NCBI GenBank assembly: GCA_002633005.1
Contig: NMRA01000152.1
Span: 119,900-183,899 of the forward strand
DNA: 64,000 nucleotides
Direction of reading: 5' to 3'
DNA from: Phoronis australis
Taxonomy: Eukaryota > Phoronida > Phoronidae
Shown here: one piece after another, positions 37,301 to 49,300 of the stretch
Position numbering within the stretch: the first letter of the stretch is position 1
How the letters are laid out: each line of letters begins with the position of its first letter
Program-made: the position numbers and the translations under genes
Notes under the pieces: generated by a model
The model's database searches: none
The model's input: the letters and a program-made list of their open reading frames with translations, nothing else
Told to the model about the DNA's origin: nothing

Positions 37301-40300
37301 CATTTTTTGAAAAAAGGAAATCCACACGAGACGAGCAAAAATGACGCAGGACTTGTTTTCTTACTCTTTTTTTCCAATAAATTAGTTTAATTGCAGAAAC
37401 AGAAATTAACAATGGAATACAGTGGAAAAGAAAAAGAACAGAAACACATTCAATCTCGCAACCACACATTCCAGCTCTGCTTGAATTTATACGGAACATT
37501 TTTTACTCATCGCTTGGCAATCATGGTGTTCCAGACCTTGCTTGGGTGCCTTTGTGCAGCTTTTCAAAAAACAAAACACCAGACATTGGCTGAAGATGAT
37601 GCGGTGAGAGAAAGCCTCAAAATGAGTCGGGTAGAAACCAGAACCAACTACGCATTCTTTTGGCATAACATTCAGCTGTACGGCGTTCAAAAGATCCCTA
37701 CCTTAGGTAGTGTATTTAACTAGCGAGGGAAACTCAACAGAGCTGAGAACCATCAGGGCCCTTAGCACATTCATGCTGCACTCCCTCCTTTTCATACTAC
37801 AGTTAAGACCCAAGTACAGGGAGGCTGAAGACAACAAGTGCAATGTTCAAGGTCTGCGAGTGAAGATAAGAATTCAAACTCGTGCCTGCGCAATACTGTC
37901 CTATTATTCTCTAGCATATCAGTAAGAAATTCTACCCTATTGCTTTAACATGGGCATCATTTACTCTTCAAGGCAATGTAATCAACTCAAGAATAACAAC
38001 TTGTTTCAGAAAATTGGAGAACTTACAACAAACCGACAAACCTGATAGTGTGGCATAAGAGACAGAGGATTAGCCTGGTTGGCATCAAAGCTCAACACAT
38101 CAAATATGCCAACGCAGTTGAGTCGTAACCTGATGAAGAAAATAAAAACATGTACTATATGTCTCGATCAAATCACAAAAACATGTAGAAGCACTAGAAT
38201 ATAAATTAAGACTGAAATTTAATGGAGACAATTTACAAGAAGCTGTCCAAACCTTGTAGAAATCACACTTTCATCTAAAAAGAAATCATAAGCATTTTCT
38301 GTTTTAATTTCTGTTCATTTTCAACAAGACGACAGCATATTAACGACTGGTAAACATTTCAACATAAGAGACAACAGGGAACACAGTTTTACGTAAACTG
38401 ATATCCTATAAACACTTTGAATTCAGTCAACTACAAATTAACTAAAAATTTGTCTGCACAGCTCAATCCCACAAAAGACATTTTCATACATATCAACGTC
38501 CAATCCACACCATGAATTATCAGACTACTTCAGACAAGTAAAAGGTTATTCAAAGTACAAGTGACTCGTACACACCTCGTCTTGTCGGACACGAGTACTT
38601 TTGTTGGGTCCATAACACGACAAGCGAGACCACTAGCGTGAATCGTGCGCAGCGCAGAACTCAACTGGACTATATAGGACCATATGAGACTCTCTGGCAG
38701 GAGACCTGCATTCTGACGTGGGCCATTGGTGCCTAAAGTGAGAGACAGCGAACGTCAACACAATAGTACAAACGCAATGGGACTGAGAAGTTGAGGAACA
38801 CTCATTGTGCAGAAACCAAATGAATTTTAAAATTGATAAAACTACACATAACTTTGTAACTAGTTACATACAGCTTCAATAGTTTAAATTCAGAACACTA
38901 GATTGTGCTAACGAGGCAAGAGATCTCTCTCTCTTTACCAGCTGAATGAAGTACAGAACAGAAACTTGTCTTCACATATGCGTGGGAGCCAGATTTCTTC
39001 CATATACACACATCCTGCTAAGCGAGTCTCTTGTTTCACAAATGCCACCTAGTGAACAAGGAAAAAAGACTGCCTGGTTACATAAAAGTTTTCTCACATA
39101 CAACTGGGCAAGAGGCTCTTGAAGGTAAATGCTGACCAATAATAGCTTTATGTTCTGACACGGTTGACATTGCTATACCTTTGCCTGCACTGAACGGTCT
39201 CGCACCACCATCAAGGTTATAGGGACTTGAATATCCACTGTGAGTGACTGGATTGCTGAAGTGTGTTGCCATCAGGGTCTCAGCTTGAGTATGATAGTCA
39301 TACACAAACACCATAGCTAGAAAACAAACCAAACCAATGTTCACTGAACACACATTTAGTGCTCACTGATCTGCTGAACAATGACACCTGAATGACAAGA
39401 ACGGCTAAATTCTATTTCAGAATTGAAAAGACATTAATCAAACAAGACAATATTTTTATTACATTTGGACTCTCAATTGGAAATTTTGATTTTCAAGATA
39501 CATAAATCTCAGATGGGAACGCCACGGAACCTCTCAACAGACACCATATGCTCTTAGCAATGATTTACCTTGCTTGGACAGTGATTCCAAATACTTTCAG
39601 CACAAGGTGTACAGGGGAACAAATATTGTTACACACATCTCAGGCCCGGGGTCTAATCTTTGTACTTGAATTGCAAGACACGCTTCAAGTAAAATTTGTA
39701 CTCGAATCATGTGGCGCGATTGGTTAATTTCAAGTCTGAGCAGAATCTGAGTTTAGTGATGAAACCCTCGGGTCAGGTCTGACTTAACTACTCACACTGA
39801 ACACTGTTCAGACATGCTATGAAGTGATTTATGTGAATGCCAACTCCTGAGAAATGGTTGGAGATCTCAGTTTAGCTACCAATGTTGTAAGAGATACATA
39901 CAAAGACCTTGGGGCCCTGGTATAACATTGATTGGTGGGGTGTTTACTTACAATGATCACCAAAGGCTTTAGTAGTGAACACTTCCCTCAGCGTGACAAT
40001 GTTGGAGTGATCTATCTTCTTCCACAGATCTATGACTCCCATACATTTGGAGCTGGTTACTCGAAAACCTAAAACAATGAAATATCATTACCATGTTCAT
40101 ACCCGGGCAATTTTATACAATCTAGAGACTAGTCGTACAGAATGAAAAAAATGGGAAGGAACACACATCAGTGGTGGATTTGAGGGGGGGGGCATGGGGC
40201 CATTCCATTTAGGAGTTCGGGGTGCGAATGTCCGACGGGCAAAATTCTGGCTAATAGTCTGCCATGGCCCTCCCCTAACTCAAAATCCTGGATCCACCAG

Positions 40301-43300
40301 TGTTTATGCCGTACACATTGTCATATTTTTCGAATTAGAAGGGCACATAATATAAAACTTGGTTGCAGATGCAGCAGTAACAACACCATTAATAGGACTG
40401 TTTAGCTTACAGTGAATTAAGGTAACCAAACAGAACTAATAGAAATAGCATCGGGGTGGCAATTTTGCAATATAAATTCCATTAAGAAAACCTCCGTGTC
40501 TTCAAACTGTACTTAGGTAAACAGCAATGCAAAACCATGACATCAGAGAACCACCACATTTTCAACCTCATAGAGTTTATCAGACAGTTTCATAACACAA
40601 TTCCACTAATTCTGCTCACCTATTATCCTCCTCAGACAGTACGTCAAACCATCCTTGATGTTGACTGCCTTGTAACACAGCGTGGGGAAACCGAACGTGC
40701 TCGATTTGTGCATGGGGTTGGTTGAGCTGGACTCTAGTGGACAGAGGTGATGATAGTTATCCACCTCCTCTGGCACACTGGACATGTCATCAGGCATGGC
40801 CAGGGTGACGGCATGTTTGTTGAGCAGTTCCTACAATGATGACAGTAAACGTGACGTGTCATATAAGGTACCGGATATATGATATATATTTCCACTAATT
40901 TTCTATTGAATTTCCGTGATGCAATTTTCAGTTCAATTGAGTGATTTTTCCGTACATATCAATAATATCTAAGAAAATTTTCATGGATTTTTTCTTTTTT
41001 GTTTTTCCATTCTTGAAAACTATTTTTGTAATTTCATGCTTTAAATGAAAAGACAATGGGCAACTTGATATTGTCCAGGTTGCGCTCACGAACAAAGGTA
41101 TCTCTTTTGACAACTGAATAGATTGAAAGCAGAAAACAGTTCATCAGCATGGCAGCATTCCTGTGCTAGGGCCCCACGTGATTTACTTGACTGCAAAGGA
41201 AGAAAGGATACTCATTTCACTTCCAACATCTAATGACTTTAATTGAGACACCATTGAAAAACTAGGAAAATTGGCGAAAGTTTTTCTGGATCTATACATA
41301 GAAGCTGAAGCCGCATTCTCAGCAGTGACTCAACTTACCATCTTCAATTCGTCTGGCATGAAGAAGGACGGCATGTTCGGCCGTAACTTCATGTGGGCGA
41401 TATGCGGTGGTACACTGGCGTACATAGTGTAGGTTGGAAATACCTGGAACATCATCAGACACACGTGTGAACTGGCAACAGAAGGCAGGAAATAACAAAA
41501 ATATTAAGATTACTTATTACAATACAAAATGTAGGTCTTGACCCAACCAGGAAATTCGTACTGCTACTACTTGAACCTGGTTTGCCGGACTGTATGTGCC
41601 GTATTCGCCCTATTAGGCGCCCTGTTGCATGAAACAGTCCCAATTAGGGACTCAACTAAGATCCCTAAATCTAATGTGTATTTTTGGACTTGTGAAAACA
41701 TCGATTGCCCTTTCTTGTATTGTTTTAGTTTCATTATTAAGCTATCTTTTGACTTTGATACAAATCAAAAGTGAACTCTACGTTAAATTGTCAACATAAA
41801 CGAAAATAATTAGGGATCTCTTCATGCAACACCCAAATTTAAGGACTAAGTCCCTATTTATTTTCAATGAACTCTGAGTTCAGTTTTTTATTTATTAGAA
41901 AAAGTCATTATTAAAACAAAGAGCTCACACTAAAGAAGAAATTATAGAAAAATATTGCATCTGTGAGTCCATAAAGACACAAATACGCAAAAAAGACTTA
42001 GGAACCTTAGTTGAGTCCCTATTTGGGACTACTGTTTCATGCAACCTGCCACAGTGCGCTTATTAGGGTGAAAACGGTACTTAAGAATTCCCAACAGCTG
42101 CTGGGGAAGGAATTTCATGTGGCATTCAACCATTTGCATGATACGACACGCAAGTTTAGCAATGAAAATGTGGACATCCTGTGCAGAGAGAAAAACTGAT
42201 TCAACAGGGGGCACATATCACTATCTACAGCCAAGCCCTAAAGCCTTCTCTCAGGACACAGTGTGGCCTAGCGGGATAAGTGTCGGCTTCCTTTACTCAA
42301 GGTGGTGGGTTCGAGTCCCACTGGGGCAGGCTGATAGACCCAGTTCCTCAGCTCGGTTTTATCTATATGTTAAATAAATAAAGTACAAAAATAGTTCTAG
42401 GTGATCAGTGCAATGGGCCCGAGTGCCCTGCGCAAGTTTGGTACCAGACTGTGTGCGATTATTTCAAAGCCTTCTCTCAATAAGCTGGATGTAGCCAGAT
42501 TTAAAAAGTCATCTGCAAGGAATGGGAGTGTTGACAAAGTCACCAGACAAATGAGATCCTACGTGACCGGACTTCCCGCCGCAAGCAGTAACCATCATTC
42601 CCTCACAGAAGGGGAATCAGCTCCAGACCAAGGAATTAGTAAATGCAGTCAGTCCAGCAGACCAAGTTCAAGTATTAACAGTGTTATCACCATTCATAAC
42701 CTAAAAAGCAAACCCACAACGACATGGTTGGAGCAAACTATACACAAAGACCGGTATGACACAAAGTCATGTCTTGAAGATGTCAATAAAACAAGACTTA
42801 CCAGTTTAGCTGGAGGAGTCTGATGGTCACCCTGGGAGTAGAAATATGTAGTACCACCTTCAACATATTCCTAAAATAGAATGCAACAGCGTTATAACTG
42901 ATCACCGCTAATCTAGACAATGTATACTACATTCAAGATTAAAATGTTACATGAATACAGTTAAAAATTTTTTTAACATTTACTCGGGGTTGACTAGAAA
43001 TGTATTTCTTTACAGTTCAGGAAAACCGTTGCTATAATCCCCTGTACCCAGCAACATCAAAGTAATGAAAACCTGTAGTGACCATCCACCGATTGCTTGA
43101 ATGTCCCATAGACATCTTGAAGATTGAGTTGATTGGCAAGAATATACCTCGACATATTTTGACAGGTACATAATTACGTTGAACAAGGAGACGTTACCAG
43201 TCACCCTCACACACACAGTCCAACCAAAGACTAAGGCATTTTTATGCAGAGTATTTAACACAAAACAGTGAATACCTCAAATGGACACGATTTGTTAAAC

Positions 43301-46300
43301 GCCCTGAGAATGTTTAAATTTAATAACTTCGAGAACAAAACAGTGCTGCTTTGAGTCAGTACAAGCCACATGGTCAAATTGTTGAATAATTTTTGTTGAA
43401 CAACAAATGCAGTTGGCCCACTAAGAACTGACCTATCGCCAGGATTTTTAATGACGGATCAACTGACCAATCAGAATGCAGCATTCTTGACACACTTTTG
43501 TTTCCAAGCTGCCATTTTAACCGACAAACAACCGCCGGGTAAAATTTATTGTTTGTCAACTTTCCACAAGGGGGCAGAGCTTGCAATAGGTCAATTGACG
43601 TCCAGGCTGATAATAAAATGTTAGCTTACAAGCTAAACCAAATAAACCTAAAAGGTGTTAAACTGACAACCAACCAACCAAAACACAATTACTCAAACTT
43701 GAACAAAGACAAACATGCAAGCAGTACAAGTGAATGCAAAGAATGTCCAACTATAATATGACACCATTGCAAAATGGCATTTTTTGTATCCTGCAGGGAT
43801 CTAAAAATAATCCCCAGTATGAAATTGTACTAAGTCAATAATATAAGCAGGTCAAATTAACTTTGTGTCTTCTCTTGTGACCTATTATAAAATTAACACG
43901 GCACTCAAAACATTTTATTTGAAATCTGACTAAAGGATTTCTTCAATTAGAAAGACATAATTTTTCCGCAATAAAAAATAAGCATGCCCCGACAATGAGA
44001 AGTGGAAAAATAAAATATGTTTCAGAGCTACCAACTCACCTCAGAGGAGTGAGGGTAGGGACATTTGAAGTTTTTCAAGGATGACCTTTTCAAGATTATT
44101 ACCAGCACGAGCCAAATGAAACCAACAAATACACTGAAAACGTGAACGTCCACTGAACAATCCACAGATCAGGCCAACGTCTGATCACCATGCAATGAAT
44201 CACCAAACAAAACAATGCAAATGGTCTTAATTACCAGAGACACATGGATTGACACCCACCTTTGGTTAACACGTGTCCGCAAATAAGTGTTCAGACACAT
44301 GCTTTAACTTTACACTCAACTCACTGCAAACAATCTCTGGTACATCTTGTTATTTGAACTACTCAGACTTTTCAAAAAGCAACCGATCCCTGCTTTCACA
44401 AACTCGTCACAACATGTGCACTTGACTGAATACGAAACACGTTACACGATACTGCTGAGACTGGTAAGTTCTGCAAGCATGCGAAAGGGTGAGTTCAGTG
44501 ACAGTTCATCGGGCTTTTAACGTTTATTCAGAATTAGCTTGGAATGGTAACAACTTCAAGCAAAAGATTCCCATTTGATTTTTAAGGACACCCACACGTA
44601 GAGTTGTAAGCGAGTGACCCTTTACAAAATCCTGAATAAGATTTCTTCTGTAGGGACCATCTCAGCAAAAATGTGTTATTAAAATGAACAGCAGCGCGAA
44701 ATAAAAAAACCCAGCAGGGTGCAGCAACAAGCACCTCCAGACAGTTGACGCACGGAACAATGGTGAAATATTGACAACACAATTCCTTTCCAACACAGTA
44801 TGTGTCTGAATTATTATAAAGTAAACTTTGAGTTTCACCTGCCGACAGGTCAGTCTACACACCTGTAACCAACATTCGGTGGGTGCCAATCACTGGGAAC
44901 ATGGTAATGCAATGAGTTACCTTGTCAAGCTTTTCCCTCATGTACAACACTCGCCTCACCAAGTCAGCCTGCCATGAAAACTAGCCCAAAGTTGCAAACT
45001 TGACAAAGAAATAATATCCACTTCTCGAGTTACGAATTAGAGAGTAGTTATTTGGATTTTATTTCTCCACCAGTAGTTCAGCTCCACTTGGAGGACTCAA
45101 AATTTACATAAAATTGCCAAAATGGCTCATTAAGGTTAAAAACGACGCGAATGCTGTCCCTCAACAATGCTTGTTTTTTGGAGGATCGCCAATTATACCA
45201 CGTATTTGAGAAAGTGGACAGTACGCACATAAAGTGAATCAAAGCACTGCTGCATTATCAACTAATTTTGTATAGAAGTAGGATTTTTCAGAAACAATGA
45301 ACACTTTATACTCCCAACTAACACATTCCTTACTCCAGCTAATGACACTCAATGTTAACAAAATGTTAACAAGACCTTATGCGAGTCACAATGCGACATC
45401 AAGAGCCAATTAGCATAACTGCACTCTCTTTTCAAAATCCTGTGTGTTTAAAGACCACGCTACCCAACATCATGGCTCCGGCACTCATGAGCAAAGTTAC
45501 CCACTTTTGGACACAGCTTATGGACCTGTAACCTTTGTTAATTGACTCACAAACTCGTGTCTGCACTCACAAAACATGGCTTCCACATCCACAGTTCACT
45601 AGCTACTAAAAAGCGCACCGATGACCAAGCGAAGAGTCTGTGGGCCTTGTTTACAGGTGCCAGGGCCATGTGTGCAGTCTGCGAGCCGAGATTGATGGTG
45701 GGTGCGAGTCTGTTAGCGGCACTTTTCAGGAGCGTAAGCCGTGTTTTGTGAGCGTGGACACGAGATTGTACATTATGTTTTTCATAATAAACATAAAAAA
45801 GTTTGTGAGCTAGTGAACTAAGTTTACAGGCCTGTGAGCTTTGTTCATAACTGGGGAACTATGCTCATTAGTGAATGAGCCATGTTGTCTGGGTAGCCTG
45901 GAGATGGGTTGTCCAAATTTGTCGGACTAGCACAAACTGCAGCATTAACTTACAAGTCTTAGAGTCCAGAGGCTACAACTGAAGTAGACCTAACTTCGAA
46001 AGTGGTGTCACTAGGCAGCACATTTCAAAACAGTCTTAAAATACTCTTTACCCGTAACATTATCGAGAGCACCTGTGTTTTCATGCATCATGGTGACCTA
46101 TCATAAGCATATATATAAACATGACTCACCTGTTGATAACCTGTTGACGAGTTGTTAGTAGTGTTCAAGTGACCCACAGGTGACTGGGTCCTTCTTGCCA
46201 GGAGGGGAGACTCACCGGGGCTGGCGGGATTGGGTCCGACTGAAAGCAAATGCCACCAGGTCATCAACCAAGATGGGGGGCAAGGGAGCCATGGCTCCCC

Positions 46301-49300
46301 CTAAAATTCTCCCAGATTTCATTTGGAAGTACGGGGGTGCAAATGTCTGACGGCAAAAACCTGCTAATACTCTGCCTTGGCCCCCCACCCTAACACAAAA
46401 TCCTGGATCCGCCCCTGAAAAACCATCATATTTATCAAGAAACAAACTGGTTACAAAGACTTCCTAGCCATGACAACAATTGACTTCTAGTATCAGATGT
46501 AAATTAGGGGTCACAAACAATTGATGTACTTAGAAACACTTTGTAAGGCAAACTAGCCCTAAAAACTTATAACAGCTTTTCGAGACGCTACTTCACTTGC
46601 CACATAAACCATAATGTACTTGTGCACAGAATAATATACAATTGACTTGTGTTTGCACAAAAGTAGTCTCAATAACAATTCCGAATTTAGTTTTGAGTAC
46701 AAAGATCAGACCCCGGCCCTGATTTGTGATATGTATTCTAGAAAGCACCAAGGAAATGTGTGTCCCTTTAAGTAACAGCACATGATGTTGAATAATAATA
46801 CAAATACAGATTGACAGAGCACTACATAACCTTCTACGTAACTTTGTATAAAAACTGTGGTAAAAAATGGTAAGCCACAAAGTCTATCGGACTACCGAGG
46901 CCTAGTGTATACGGATCTACACACAGAATGCGATACAGACCCTCATCATGTCTTGGCTATTGGCAGTTCTGTCGGACAGCAGTGACAGAGATAGGTGAAA
47001 TACTACGTAGGAGTGCACTCCGATCACTGGGGTGTACAAACCATGAGAGATGAGGTCGGTTTTGAGGGAGAGCGGTGTGGATGTTGGTATGAAGTCATTG
47101 TAGTTTTTCAAGTTGTTGAGAGATGGCGTACTGACACTGTGCGTGAGCCCTCCACCAGACTTGGGAACAAACTCCACTGCTGATGGGTTCACTGGCGGCA
47201 CCTATTGACAAAGATCGGCAACTACTTTCAGAGCGAGTACAGACATTTTGAACAGGGAGAACATTCGGTGTTTAAATAACATCTGAAATAAGGATGCATA
47301 CAAACTCGCATAATTGTAGAAGATCTAAGTTTATCAAGTATACCTTGAAGAAGTCTGTATAAAACTCCTAACTTCAAATGTTATCAAATAAAGCCAATAC
47401 GAATGTCATAATACAACATAGGTTACATCCACAATGGTCCACACGGTAACAATCAAAAGCAAAATAAAGGACATTACCCAACTGAATGAGATAACTTCTC
47501 AGGCCACAGAGTACCATTTTTGCATGTAAAAATCCCTCCTAAAATTTTCTAAAATCGCCCAATGCAGTTGACTACGTATTGAGAATATGGGCAATTGAAC
47601 TATCACAATATCCATAGGCCTGAATATATCCGGAATAAACGGCTGAAATTTGAACCACCTGGTGGCCAAGCTAGGTTATTCCTAAGCCTGTAAAGCAGTT
47701 AAGGCATAGAGAATCTAGTCAATGCATCAATAGATCATGAAAAGACACTGAGTCAACAAATCTGAACACGTTCATTAACAAAAGATGATGGCTCCCTACA
47801 GTTCCAGGCAGGAACTTAACATGTAGCAGACAGTTAGTTGTAAGTTACATAATATACAGGACTGAGAAAGCATACCATTCCGTCAAAGTTCATGGCTGAA
47901 AACTTCTGACTCAAATCCGACGGCACAAATGGCTTAGCGTTCTGTGATAATCCGCGACCTGCCATTCTCTGTGATAAAAGTATACACATTACTCATTTGA
48001 CGACAGCATTGTATGACAATTGAATTTTCTTGCTTAAATGTATGCTACATGTCTGTGTCAGTCTGTGTCAGGAAAAGAACAAAACAGGGACTGCAATTTT
48101 AACAATAAAACTGCCAAACAATCTAAATGGCAAAATCTGAGGTAACGCATTTGTTCTAAAACTTGGGGCATTTCATCTATGGCATTGTCGTCATTTTTCA
48201 AATGCATTGTGGGATGGCTGACAGCTCGTAAACATCCAGTGATATAACAGATAACTTGCGGACGTGTAATCGGATTTGGGTTTGGGTGGTGACCCGAGAA
48301 TCTTCCTTGTCAAAGATTTGTTAATCTATGAAATGTTTGATGCGTTTTGAACTTGGCTTTCAGTCTTTCACTTTTCTATGATGGTGGCTTGTCATACTTC
48401 ACACCAGAATGCATGTTACGGTAGACCTTTGCTTTCAATAGGAAGCATTCTATCTTCAACTGTAGAATTATGAAAGCACAAAAGCATCAGTCAATTTCAA
48501 ATGTTGGTGAGCATGACAGCTGTAATACGAAATTTCGTTCATTCACGAACAGTTCTGTGTAAATCATTTGAATATCTCACTGCAGAACAGTGGCAATCTG
48601 ACAGCATGATGGCGGCATAACAGAATCGGGGTGGAATTGGTGAAGAGTGTGTGTGGGGATTTCCCCTCACACAAACAATTATTGACTCAGAAAGCAGAGG
48701 CACCTTTCCTCAAGTGAGCCAGGTACCTGAATGCAAGTTAGGTCAAACATGTCTATGCCAAATGAACCATGAGAATTTTCTATTGTGAGGCTGCGAAGCG
48801 AATACCTTATTCATTTTTTTCTCAATCTGCAAGCCCAAATTCTCACCATTGAAAAAGAGAACCAAGTTGCTGAAGCGCTTGGTTGATTTCATTTGCCCAA
48901 AAATGAAATTCAACCATTCACTCATAGGACTTCATTATGGCACCTTCCAAAGGGGATTCCTGTTCTGAACAGAATGCAGGGTAAAATTTGTCTTTATCCC
49001 CTTTATTTCAAGGAGAGAAAAAAGACGACAATGGAATGAACTAGCCCAGCTGGTACATTTTATTGAGCATTCATTCATTGTCTGCAGTTAACCAGTATAA
49101 GCTATGCACTTGGCTACGGGTTTGCATTCAGACAGTGGGCTAAGCATGCAGCTCTTCCTCTGGACTAATCTAAAGGTAAGATTTACACACACACCTGCTG
49201 AGTGTAGTCCTTTAGTCCGTTGCTGTTGTACGTGGCACTGAAGTACTGGTCACCATTACCCCCCTCCACTTCTGAAACAATAGAGGCACACCACTAATGT

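Noticed and set aside
42401-42823. A 140-codon plus-strand open frame within the PAN3 gene
   Set aside because: It runs antisense through intron 6 into exon 6, shows no family resemblance, and its end is simply the complement of a conserved exon.
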